Positions 42,869 to 51,374 of a stretch of 64,000 nt of DNA are shown piece after piece. The stretch spans positions 248,001-312,000 of the forward strand of contig NZ_FQWC01000003.1 in NCBI RefSeq assembly GCF_900129555.1, in the 5' to 3' direction. The translations under genes were made by a program, and so were the position numbers. The notes beneath the pieces are model-generated. The model did not search any database, was not told where the DNA came from, and saw only the letters and a program-made list of their open reading frames with translations. Origin of the DNA: Flavobacterium defluvii. GTDB taxonomy: Bacteria > Bacteroidota > Bacteroidia > Flavobacteriales > Flavobacteriaceae. Within the stretch, counting starts at the first letter, position 1. Every line of letters begins with the position of its first letter.

Positions 42869-44836
42869 CTACAAATCAAACTCATCTCCAGTCGCCAAAG
42901 AATCAACCTGAACTGCTGTAGAATCAGGAGCTTTTATTTTTATAAGCGAACGCGCATTTCCAGAAATATAAACCGGCAATATCCCAATTGTGTCTTCGGG
43001 AACTAAAAGACCTCTACGGAACATTAAATTCTTTAAAAACTTTTGATTTTTTATCGCGTAGTCTTTTAGATTTCCTTCATCATTAAATTGATACATGAAT
43101 TTTCGCGGTTTCGGAATAATCGTTGCCAGATACAAACATTCGTCAACATTTAAAGCCGAAGGACTTTTTTGGAAATAAAAATGACTCGCTTCGCCAATTC
43201 CGTAGACATTTGGTCCCCATTCAATAATGTTGAAATAAACCTCCAGCATTCTTTCTTTGCTTACAATTCGGTTATTTTCTAAAATATAAACCAACAAGAT
43301 TTCTTCCAGCTTTCGCGAAAGCGTTTTTTCTCTCGTTAAGAAAACATTTTTAATCAACTGCATGCTGATTGTACTGGCGCCGCGTGAGAATTTTTTGGTT
43401 CTAATGTTTTTTAGAATCGATTGTTTGAAAGCTTCGTTTATAAATCCGCGATGCGAAAAGAAAGAAGGATCTTCAGTCGTAAGAACACATTTTCTCAAAT
43501 AAGGAGAAATTTGGTCTAAAGGCGTATAGTTTGGATTTGCATTTCCAACCAAAATAGGTCTTTGTAGTACATTTTGAATAATCGCACGATAAACAAATTC
43601 GCCGTTTAGTTTATTTAAATCGGCTTCGCCATATTTTGTAATTCGTAAATCTTCTTTGTTGAGTTTACTGTCAAAAACAAGTGTATTAGGTTTGTTTTTA
43701 TTGAATTTGAAATCGAGTTTATAATCGAAATTTCCTGTTGCCTGCATTCCCTGAAAATGCGTAAACAAACCATCTGGAAGCGAAACAATAAAATCCTGCG
43801 CTTTCATTTTCGGTATATCAACTTTCAAAGTATAAACGGTGTCTTTTTCAGTGTTATACGAAATATACGGACGCAATTTTATTTTGTTCAGCGTCATGGT
43901 TGAGGTACTGTCAATCGAAATAAAATCATCGCCCAATAAAAAACGATAATCAAAACGAGCGTTTTTTATGATAACATCTTTGCTGGCAATTTTTGGATGA
44001 TTGATTTTTAAGTTTACGATAGAAGTGAAGCCGTCAAGATGAAATTCACTTCCACTTTTATCAATATTTTCAACATTTAAGCGAATAGAATCAAAACTTG
44101 CTTTTAGGTTATATCTTTCATCTAAATAAGGAACGCGAATGGCGCCGGTATCTAAATTGAAGAAACGAATATCTGCTTTTTGGTTTCTTGGATCGGCAAA
44201 ACCTTTTAAATTCCAACGCTGATCAAAATCTTTGCTTACAACATGAATGTTTGTTTCGAGCTTTTTGTCGCTTAAAACCAATTTATTTATGGCTACAGAA
44301 GTTTTTTTGCCATTGTCGTCAATTTTGAATTGGAAATTTTCCAAATTCATGTCTGTCGGAACCAAATTGAGCAGTTTTGAAATGATACGATAAGCAAAAG
44401 TTCCGTATTTTCTTTTTTCGTTTTTTTCAAAATCCTCGTCTTTGTTTCTTTTTAAGAAAGCATCAAAATTGCGGATTTTTCCTTTTTTTACTAATTGAAT
44501 ATAACCTTTACTGACTTTTAAAGTTCCAACCTGAACATCTCCAATTAATAAATTACTTAAACTAACGCTGGTTTCAATATTATTTATTTTTAAAAGTGTG
44601 TCGGCATTTTTGGGAACCAAAACAACATCTGTAAGTTTAATGCTCGAAAGTCCGTTAAAAGAAGCCTCTTTAATAGAAAAATCACTGTTATAATCAACAG
44701 CCATTTTGTGGGTTACTTTTGCAATTGCCTGTTTTAGAAGCGAGTTGCGGAAAAAATATAATCCGATGCAAAGCAAAACTACTATTACAGCCAGTATTTT
44801 TAAAGCTTTATAGATTTTTTGTTTGGGAAAATTCAT
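42869..44836 (-). CDS. AsmA-like protein with C-terminal GT51 peptidoglycan transglycosylase domain
   Basis: The start at 44836 (MNFPKQKIYKALKILAVIVV) gives 655 residues and avoids overlap with radA. There is one N-terminal membrane helix (about 11-30), then a long beta-rich periplasmic part (to about 430) with AsmA/TamB-like features. A GT51 glycosyltransferase domain follows: TTEDPSFFSHRG with the catalytic Glu, GASTISMQL, SRKLEEILL and EVYFNIIEWGPNVYGIGEAS. No transpeptidase follows, so this is a monofunctional glycan-chain polymerase. It belongs to a group in Bacteroidota, and lies 19 nt after radA. Confidence 0.87.
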   Translation of the reverse strand: MNFPKQKIYKALKILAVIVVLLCIGLYFFRNSLLKQAIAKVTHKMAVDYNSDFSIKEASFNGLSSIKLTDVVLVPKNADTLLKINNIETSVSLSNLLIGDVQVGTLKVSKGYIQLVKKGKIRNFDAFLKRNKDEDFEKNEKRKYGTFAYRIISKLLNLVPTDMNLENFQFKIDDNGKKTSVAINKLVLSDKKLETNIHVVSKDFDQRWNLKGFADPRNQKADIRFFNLDTGAIRVPYLDERYNLKASFDSIRLNVENIDKSGSEFHLDGFTSIVNLKINHPKIASKDVIIKNARFDYRFLLGDDFISIDSTSTMTLNKIKLRPYISYNTEKDTVYTLKVDIPKMKAQDFIVSLPDGLFTHFQGMQATGNFDYKLDFKFNKNKPNTLVFDSKLNKEDLRITKYGEADLNKLNGEFVYRAIIQNVLQRPILVGNANPNYTPLDQISPYLRKCVLTTEDPSFFSHRGFINEAFKQSILKNIRTKKFSRGASTISMQLIKNVFLTREKTLSRKLEEILLVYILENNRIVSKERMLEVYFNIIEWGPNVYGIGEASHFYFQKSPSALNVDECLYLATIIPKPRKFMYQFNDEGNLKDYAIKNQKFLKNLMFRRGLLVPEDTIGILPVYISGNARSLIKIKAPDSTAVQVDSLATGDEFDL

Positions 44837-44855
44837 AGTGGTATTTTTATAAGAA

Positions 44856-46217
44856 TCAACCAAAAAGAATGCTTGCAACATCCTCAATTTTTGCTACAAG
44901 TTCAATTTTGATTCCTGTATTTTTCAAAGCAATTTTATTGTATTTAGAAACAAAAATAGTATCGAAACCTAATTTTTCGGCTTCCTGAATGCGCTGGTCT
45001 ACACGATTTACGGGACGAATTTCTCCCGAAAGTCCAACTTCGCCGGCAAAACAAAAACCTTTTCCAACCGGAATATCTTCGTTTGATGATAAAATCGCAG
45101 CAACAACGGCAAGGTCAATTGCGGGATCGTCAACAGAAATTCCTCCGGTAACGTTTAGGAAAACGTCTTTTGCGCCTAAACGGAATCCGGCTCTTTTTTC
45201 TAAAACAGCCAAAATCATGTTTAAACGCTTGGCGTTATATCCTGTTGTGCTTCTTTGTGGAGTTCCGTAAACAGCGGTACTTACAAGCGACTGAATTTCG
45301 ATCATAAGCGGACGCATACCTTCAAGTGTCGTCGCAATTGCAGTTCCGGATAATTCTTCATCTTTATGCGAAATCAGAATTTCAGATGGATTGCTGACTT
45401 CTCGCAAACCGCTTCCGAGCATTTCATAAATTCCGAGTTCAGAAGTTGAACCAAAACGGTTTTTCAGCGAACGTAAAATTCTATAAATATGGTTTCTGTC
45501 GCCTTCAAACTGAAGAACAGTGTCAACCATATGTTCCAGAATTTTTGGCCCGGCGATATTTCCATCTTTGGTAATATGACCAATTAAAATAACCGGAATA
45601 TTGGTTTCTTTAGCAAATTTGATCAATTCGGCAGTGGTTTCTCTAATTTGAGAAATACTTCCGGCAGTCGATTCTATATAATCAGTATGTAAAGTCTGAA
45701 TCGAATCGATAATTACAATTTCAGGCACAATTGCTTCAATTTGTTTGAAGATATTTTGTGTCTTGGTTTCCGTTAGAATATAGCAGTTATCGCTATTTGG
45801 CGTTATTCTTTCGGCACGCATTTTTATTTGTTTCTGACTTTCTTCACCAGAAACGTATAAAGTTTTATAAGGTAATTTTAATGAGATTTGAAGCAAAAGT
45901 GTACTTTTCCCGATTCCCGGTTCACCGCCCAAAAGCGTTAAAGATCCCGGAACAATTCCACCTCCCAAAACACGATTCAATTCACTATCGGTAGTATCCA
46001 TTCGGATTTCCTGAGCCGAATCAATTTCGGTTATTTTTAAAGGTCTTGGCGCTTTACTCGTGGAGGTTGGTTCGCTTTTCCAGGCTACTTTTTCCTGCTT
46101 CTGAATAATTTCTTCAGCAATTGTATTCCATTCTTTGCATGCGTTGCACTGTCCCTGCCATTTAGAATACTGGGTTCCGCAGTTTTGGCAAAAAAAGGAA
46201 GTTTTAATTTTTGACAT
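44856..46217 (-). CDS. radA: DNA repair protein RadA
   Basis: A 453-residue protein. The N-terminal zinc finger has C10, C13, C24 and C27. The RecA-like ATPase core carries Walker A GGEPGIGKSTLL, the RadA-specific KNRFG motif in LKNRFGSTSELG, and Walker B (EIVIIDSIQ). The C-terminal Lon-protease-like domain has NVTGGISVDDPAIDLAVVAA without the Lon catalytic pair. It promotes branch migration in recombinational repair. It starts 5 nt after the upstream esterase-like gene ends and is followed by the GT51 gene, so the three form a tight operon. Confidence 0.96.
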   Translation of the reverse strand: MSKIKTSFFCQNCGTQYSKWQGQCNACKEWNTIAEEIIQKQEKVAWKSEPTSTSKAPRPLKITEIDSAQEIRMDTTDSELNRVLGGGIVPGSLTLLGGEPGIGKSTLLLQISLKLPYKTLYVSGEESQKQIKMRAERITPNSDNCYILTETKTQNIFKQIEAIVPEIVIIDSIQTLHTDYIESTAGSISQIRETTAELIKFAKETNIPVILIGHITKDGNIAGPKILEHMVDTVLQFEGDRNHIYRILRSLKNRFGSTSELGIYEMLGSGLREVSNPSEILISHKDEELSGTAIATTLEGMRPLMIEIQSLVSTAVYGTPQRSTTGYNAKRLNMILAVLEKRAGFRLGAKDVFLNVTGGISVDDPAIDLAVVAAILSSNEDIPVGKGFCFAGEVGLSGEIRPVNRVDQRIQEAEKLGFDTIFVSKYNKIALKNTGIKIELVAKIEDVASILFG

Positions 46218-46222
46218 TTTTA

Positions 46223-47377
46223 CTATTTACTTTTTTTAGCAAGCGTATTCATTTCGTCAATTTTCTCATACATCAAATCTTTGTTCAAATCACCAATTGG
46301 CTCCATTTGCGAAGCGTTTTGGTATTTTTTTGAAGCATGTTTCGGATCGCCCAATTTTTCATACATCAAGCCTAATTCATATTCTCCTAACATGGCCTTT
46401 GGATAATTTACATTTCCAATTTCTGCCATTTTTCCTAATTCGTCGTAGGCATTTCTTTTTAAAATAATATTTTCGATTACTTTAAAATCACTCATTCTAA
46501 CCGGAATCTGAACACCTAAAACCTCAGACATGTCATTATATTTTTTTTCTAAATAATCGGCATAACCTGTTTGAAGTACTGCAATTTTGTCGTTGTATTC
46601 TGCTGAATTAATAGGCCTGTATATTTCAAAAATCTGATATAATGCACTCGGAATTGAGTGCAGAACTTCAGTATAATGTGTTGCCCCTTTAAATACTTCG
46701 TATTTATAATTGACTAACGGATTATTTGCGATTTTAATATTACTGGCCAATTTTTCTATTGGTTCTTTAATCTTCTTAATATCGCCTTCTCCGGCAGAAA
46801 GGTAATAGAAGATTGGTTTTTGTATTTTGGCAAACTTTTCTGCAATACGAACTTCCATTTTTGGAGCAAGTTCCGGGCTTAAACAAATATAAGCATTAAA
46901 AAGAGGTTGTTCTTTATACAAATAAAAGTTAGCAAAACTAGCTGTTACATCATGGCCGGCAATAATTCTAAAAGGCGATGTACGGTATTTTTTCTCTATA
47001 TACGGAATTAACTCTGAACCAATAAATTCGAAAAATTTTGCTCCTTTCTCAAAAGGTAAACCTGCATTTTGATCGATTGTTGTATCGTCATAACGTTCTT
47101 CATCTTTATTTTGATGAATACCAATGATAATCATCTCGGGAATATCATCCCAATAATTGCCATAACTTACAGCTCCGTAAAAAGGATCAAATAAATAATC
47201 GCCGTCTAATAGATATAAAACCGGATATTTTTTATCTGATTTAGCATCGTAAGAAGCAGGAAGTCCAATTGTTATTCTTCTTTCTTCTCCCAGTTTTTCA
47301 GATTGAATATTGTCAAATTTTTTCTGAGAAAATACAGAAACGGAAATTAATGTAATGAGTAGGTAAACTTTTTTCAT
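46223..47377 (-). CDS. esterase-fold secreted protein with altered nucleophile
   Basis: The start at 47377 gives a signal peptide (MKKVYLLITLISVSVFSQ) and 384 residues. Residues 20 to about 270 follow the putative-esterase (Esterase D/enterochelin esterase) pattern: RRITIGLPASYDAKSDKKYPVLYLLDGD, IIIGIHQNKDEERYDD and SPFRIIAGHD. The nucleophile elbow, normally G-H-S-x-G, reads G-H-D143-V-T, so the catalytic Ser is missing. The C-terminal 60 residues contain a TPR-like helix pair (ALGEYELGLMYEKLGDPKHA type). It may be an inactive binding protein. It heads the radA-GT51 operon. Confidence 0.78.
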   Translation of the reverse strand: MKKVYLLITLISVSVFSQKKFDNIQSEKLGEERRITIGLPASYDAKSDKKYPVLYLLDGDYLFDPFYGAVSYGNYWDDIPEMIIIGIHQNKDEERYDDTTIDQNAGLPFEKGAKFFEFIGSELIPYIEKKYRTSPFRIIAGHDVTASFANFYLYKEQPLFNAYICLSPELAPKMEVRIAEKFAKIQKPIFYYLSAGEGDIKKIKEPIEKLASNIKIANNPLVNYKYEVFKGATHYTEVLHSIPSALYQIFEIYRPINSAEYNDKIAVLQTGYADYLEKKYNDMSEVLGVQIPVRMSDFKVIENIILKRNAYDELGKMAEIGNVNYPKAMLGEYELGLMYEKLGDPKHASKKYQNASQMEPIGDLNKDLMYEKIDEMNTLAKKSK

Positions 47378-47579
47378 GATTTGTGGCATTTCAGTGAATT
47401 AAAAAGTATTCAAAATAGTGTAGCAATATACTATTTTATTTGCTTTTTGTGATTTTGGGGGAATAAAAAAAGCAATGATTTCTTACGTTGTATACATTTT
47501 CAATTTAGGGAAAAGAAAATCTGTTTGTACAAAAATATTTTTGACAAAATTACAAATGTAAATAAGAAAGAAATATGTT

Positions 47580-47930
47580 TTATGTTAACGAGTTATCGTT
47601 TTCATTTGGGAAAATAATCCACGGTTTGAAGGTTTTAGCTTCTTCAAAATCCAGGGTTGCATACGAAATGATAATAATAATATCGTCTTTTTGAACTTTT
47701 CTGGCTGCAGGACCATTCAAAGTGATTTCACCTGAATTTTTTTCTCCTTTAATAGCGTAAGTTTCAAAACGTTCACCATTATTAATGTTAACAATAGATA
47801 CTTTTTCGCCTTCAATAATGTTTGAGGCTTCCAGTAAAGTTTCATCAATAGTAATGCTGCCAATATAATTTAAATCGGCTCCGGTAACTTTTACTCGATG
47901 AATTTTTGATTTTATAACTTGAATTTGCAT
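47580..47930 (-). CDS. panD: aspartate 1-decarboxylase
   Basis: A 116-residue pyruvoyl enzyme. Self-cleavage is expected between G24 and S25 in YIGSITID, generating the pyruvoyl group on S25. K9 and H11 (KSKIHR), ITIDETLLEASNI and GPAARKVQKDDIIIIISYATL are typical. It makes beta-alanine from aspartate for pantothenate and coenzyme A. It starts 14 nt after panC, so the two form a pantothenate operon. The spacer 47431-47579 beyond its end holds only AT-rich sequence with a weak inverted repeat. Confidence 0.95.
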   Translation of the reverse strand: MQIQVIKSKIHRVKVTGADLNYIGSITIDETLLEASNIIEGEKVSIVNINNGERFETYAIKGEKNSGEITLNGPAARKVQKDDIIIIISYATLDFEEAKTFKPWIIFPNENDNSLT

Positions 47931-47944
47931 GCAGCAAAGGTAAT

Positions 47945-48793
47945 TTAATTTAATGAAATGGTGTCAATCAGTCTTATAGAATTAACAAATACCGCTATAA
48001 ACGCACGGTATTTTTTATCGTTTATTTTATGATCGATAGGTAATAATGTAGATTCGTCAGCAATTACGAAATATTCGAGGTCAAATTTTTCGTTATCTTT
48101 AAAAGCATTCTCTACAAACTGAATTGTTTCTGCAGGTGTGCTATTTTGGAAGATTTCCTTGGCTTCGGTTAAGGTTTTGTAAATAATTGAAGCTTCTTTC
48201 CTTTCTTCCGGAGTTAGTCTTTCATTGCGGGAACTCATTGCCAAAAGATTATCTTCTCTAAAAATTGGACAGCCAACAATATTTACGGGTAAATTATTTT
48301 TTTCTACCAGTTTTTTAACAATTTGAAGCTGCTGAAAATCTTTTTCGCCAAAATAAGCATTGGTTGGAGTAACGATTTCAAACAATCGTTTTACGATAGT
48401 TCCAACTCCGTTAAAATGCCCTGGACGGAATTTTCCTTCCATTTGATTTTCTAAACCGTCAAAGTCAAATGATTGCGAAATCGTGTTGCCTTCATAAATA
48501 TCATCTACAGAAGGCGCGTATAAAATTATTTTGTCACTTAATCCTCGCATTTTTTTTACATCTTCTTCAAGAGTTCGAGGATATTTTTCAAGATCTTCGG
48601 GATTATTAAACTGCGTTGGATTCACAAAAATGCTTACTACAGTGTCGTCGTTTTCTTTAAGTGATCGCTGCATTAAAGCCAGGTGTCCTTGGTGTAAAGC
48701 TCCCATGGTTGGGACAAATCCAATGGTTGAATTTGCGGTTTTGATAGTTTTTAAATAAGCTATCAGAGCTACTTTACCGTAGAAAATATGCAT
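47945..48793 (-). CDS. panC: pantoate-beta-alanine ligase
   Basis: The start at 48793 (MHIFYGKVALIAYL) gives 282 residues, the normal length; the ATG ten codons upstream is not supported by family alignment. Key features are the HIGH-like MGALHQGHLALM, FVNPTQFNNPEDLEKYPRT, the KMSKS-like MSSRNERLT and the dimer helices at the C-terminus. It joins pantoate and beta-alanine with ATP to form pantothenate. Its partner panD lies directly downstream. A promoter for the divergent GT5 gene is at 48856-48863. Confidence 0.95.
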   Translation of the reverse strand: MHIFYGKVALIAYLKTIKTANSTIGFVPTMGALHQGHLALMQRSLKENDDTVVSIFVNPTQFNNPEDLEKYPRTLEEDVKKMRGLSDKIILYAPSVDDIYEGNTISQSFDFDGLENQMEGKFRPGHFNGVGTIVKRLFEIVTPTNAYFGEKDFQQLQIVKKLVEKNNLPVNIVGCPIFREDNLLAMSSRNERLTPEERKEASIIYKTLTEAKEIFQNSTPAETIQFVENAFKDNEKFDLEYFVIADESTLLPIDHKINDKKYRAFIAVFVNSIRLIDTISLN

Positions 48794-48855
48794 GGCGGTA
48801 TTATTAAAATTTAGTGCAAACATAATATATTAGTTATAAACTGCATAAAATTTTG

Positions 48856-48863
48856 TAATTTTG
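48856..48863 (+). promoter_or_regulatory. -7 promoter element of the GT5-DUF4270-glmS operon
   Basis: TAATTTTG matches the TAnnTTTG -7 element, 39 nt before the start codon. The -33 TTTG partner is not clear. Confidence 0.45.
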
Positions 48864-48901
48864 CGACGTTTTTATTACCAAAAATTAAGTAAAATACTAT
48901 T

Positions 48902-49708
48902 ATGAAAGATAAGAGGATATTATACGTATCATCTGAAGTCGTGCCTTATTTGGCTGAAAATGAAGTTTCTTTAATGTCTTATGACGTTCCAAAAATGATT
49001 AATGATCAAGGCGGACAGATAAGAATTTTCATGCCAAGATATGGAAATATCAACGAAAGAAGACATCAATTACATGAAGTGATCAGACTTTCAGGGATGA
49101 ATTTGGTAGTGAATGATTTAGATATGCCGTTGATTATCAAGGTGGCTTCAATTCCTAAAGAAAGAATTCAGGTTTATTTTATTGATAATGATGAATATTT
49201 TAAACGTAAAGCAACTTTTGCCGATGAAGAAGGAGTTTTGTATCCTGATAATGATGAGCGTGCTATATTTTTCGCAAAAGGAGTTGTTGAAACTGTAAAA
49301 AAATTAAATTGGGTTCCGGATATTATTCATGTTCATGGATGGCTTGCGGCAATGCTTCCAATTTATATGAAACACTATTATAAAAACGAAGCATTATTTA
49401 ACGATACCAAAATCGTTACCTCGGTTTATGGTCAGTCTTTTGATGAAAATTTAGATTTGGAAATGATCAATAAAGTTAAATTTGATGGTGTTCCGCACGA
49501 ATCTGTTGCCGATCTTGAAATTCCAAATTACGAAAATATCCTTAAAGCCAGTATAATGCATTCTGATGCTGTTATTATTGCATCAGAGAATGTTTCGCCA
49601 AGTTTAACAAAATTTATAGAATCTTCAGGAAAACCTTTTTTACCTTTCGCCACGAAAGATGCATTCGCTGAAGCGTATACAAATTTCTATAAAACTATGG
49701 GTCTTTAA
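48902..49708 (+). CDS. short glycogen/starch synthase-like protein (GT5 N-terminal domain only)
   Basis: A 268-residue protein corresponding to the N-terminal GT5 domain. RILYVSSEVVPYL replaces the canonical start (KxGGL lacking), and IRIFMPRYGNINERRHQLHEV and PDIIHVHGWLAAMLPIYMK follow. The C-terminal GT1 domain with the ADP-glucose site is absent. It is conserved at this place upstream of DUF4270 and glmS in Bacteroidota. It is probably not an active glycogen synthase; what it does is not known. DUF4270 starts 21 nt downstream. Confidence 0.87.
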   Translation: MKDKRILYVSSEVVPYLAENEVSLMSYDVPKMINDQGGQIRIFMPRYGNINERRHQLHEVIRLSGMNLVVNDLDMPLIIKVASIPKERIQVYFIDNDEYFKRKATFADEEGVLYPDNDERAIFFAKGVVETVKKLNWVPDIIHVHGWLAAMLPIYMKHYYKNEALFNDTKIVTSVYGQSFDENLDLEMINKVKFDGVPHESVADLEIPNYENILKASIMHSDAVIIASENVSPSLTKFIESSGKPFLPFATKDAFAEAYTNFYKTMGL

Positions 49709-49729
49709 ATTTTAACTTTATTATTAAAC

Positions 49730-51367
49730 ATGTACAATACTTCTTTTATTAAGAAAATTCTATTAGCTGCAGCCGTTGTTTTTTTATATTCTTGCGATAA
49801 AGACTTTAATGCGATTGGTGATGATTTGATTGGAGATGATCATTTTGGTCTGGAATCTGAAAAGTATGATGTTATAGCTTATAATCAAGAAGTAACGCCT
49901 ATTCAATCGAATTCTTTAGTAACAAATGCTTTAGGAATTTATGATAATCCGGTTTTTGGAACAACAACAGCGAATTATAATACACAAGTAGGACTTTCTG
50001 CTTATGCTCCTTCTGTTGGCGAAGATCCAGTTATACAGAGCGTTGTGTTAAGTATACCTTATTTTAGTCATGTTAAAACTACAAACACTGATGGAACGCA
50101 TGTGTATGAATTAGATTCAATTTACGGTTCTCCTAATGGTAAGCTTAAATTAAGTGTCTACGAATCCGGCTATCAAATGCGAAGCAGTTATTATGATAAC
50201 GGAAGTCAATTTGCTCAATTGTATTATACAAACCAAACTGAATTTGAGGATGCTAAAAAACCATATGCTGCAACTGGTAAACCTTTAAATGATGGAAATG
50301 TACTTGAAAACAGTGAATTCTATTTTGATGCCAAAGAAATTACGGATATTACTAAAGATAAAGATGGTAAAGAAGTAAAAACTTTAGTAGCTCCGGAGAT
50401 GCGTTTAAATTTAAATAAAGCTTTTTTCCAAGATAAAATTTTAAAAGCGCCAAAAGAAAAACTTTCTGCTGCAGATGTATTTCAGGACTATTTTAAAGGA
50501 TTGTATTTTAAAGTTGAAAGATCAGAAGCTAGTCCTTTAAGTAATATGGCATTAATGGATTTTTCTAAAGGAAAAATTACTATCAATTATAAAGCGAAAA
50601 CTGATATTACAACAGATGAACCAACTGTTACAGAAGACAGATCTATAGTTATTAATTTAACGGGAAGTAATGTCAATCTCCTTCAGGATGTTAAAGATGC
50701 AGATTATCAAAACGCAGTTGCTTCTCATAATGTAACTAATGGTGATAGAAATCTTTATTTAAAAGGAGGTCAGGGATCTCTGGCAATAATTGAGCTTAAA
50801 GATTTTGCTTCTAAGTTAGAAGAAATCAGAACCAATAAATGGCTGGTAAATGAAGCTAACCTGGTTTTTCATATTGATGCAGTCAAAATGGCTAAAAAAA
50901 CGGGTGACGAACAAGCGCAGGAGCCAAAAAGAGTTTATTTATACGATTTTACAAATAGTACCGTTCTTCTAGATTATTCTGCAGATGCAAGTTCGAGTAT
51001 TACATCTGATCGAAGAATGTCAAAGGTTATTTTTGGAGGTATAATTAATGTTGATGCAACAACCAAACGAGGAACTACTTATAAGATTAGAATAACGAAT
51101 CATATACGTAATCTTATAAAAACGGCTACAGCGACTAATGTGAAATTAGGCTTAGTTGTAACGGATGATATTAGTATTATAACATCCAATAAATTGAAAA
51201 ATAGAATTCAAATGGCAAATCCAAATGAGTATTTTTCAGAAGCACCGAGAGCTTCAGTTATGAATCCGTTAGGAACAATATTATTTGGTAATAATATACC
51301 TGCTGGTGATTCAGATTATGATAAAAGACTGAGACTTGAGGTTTACTACACGAAACCAAATAAATAA
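49730..51367 (+). CDS. DUF4270 family lipoprotein
   Basis: A 545-residue protein with a lipoprotein signal (lipobox LYSC, C22) followed by DKDFNAIGDDLIGDDHF, the start pattern of DUF4270. The body is beta-rich with GIYDNPVFGTTTANYNTQVGLSAYAP. The C-terminal third (ITNHIRNLIKT..NVKLGLVVTDDI) is typical. It is probably exposed on the outer membrane; function unknown. Its place between GT5 and glmS, with 21 and 7 nt spacings, indicates an operon that may relate to envelope carbohydrate metabolism. Confidence 0.9.
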   Translation: MYNTSFIKKILLAAAVVFLYSCDKDFNAIGDDLIGDDHFGLESEKYDVIAYNQEVTPIQSNSLVTNALGIYDNPVFGTTTANYNTQVGLSAYAPSVGEDPVIQSVVLSIPYFSHVKTTNTDGTHVYELDSIYGSPNGKLKLSVYESGYQMRSSYYDNGSQFAQLYYTNQTEFEDAKKPYAATGKPLNDGNVLENSEFYFDAKEITDITKDKDGKEVKTLVAPEMRLNLNKAFFQDKILKAPKEKLSAADVFQDYFKGLYFKVERSEASPLSNMALMDFSKGKITINYKAKTDITTDEPTVTEDRSIVINLTGSNVNLLQDVKDADYQNAVASHNVTNGDRNLYLKGGQGSLAIIELKDFASKLEEIRTNKWLVNEANLVFHIDAVKMAKKTGDEQAQEPKRVYLYDFTNSTVLLDYSADASSSITSDRRMSKVIFGGIINVDATTKRGTTYKIRITNHIRNLIKTATATNVKLGLVVTDDISIITSNKLKNRIQMANPNEYFSEAPRASVMNPLGTILFGNNIPAGDSDYDKRLRLEVYYTKPNK

Positions 51368-51374
51368 GTAATAT

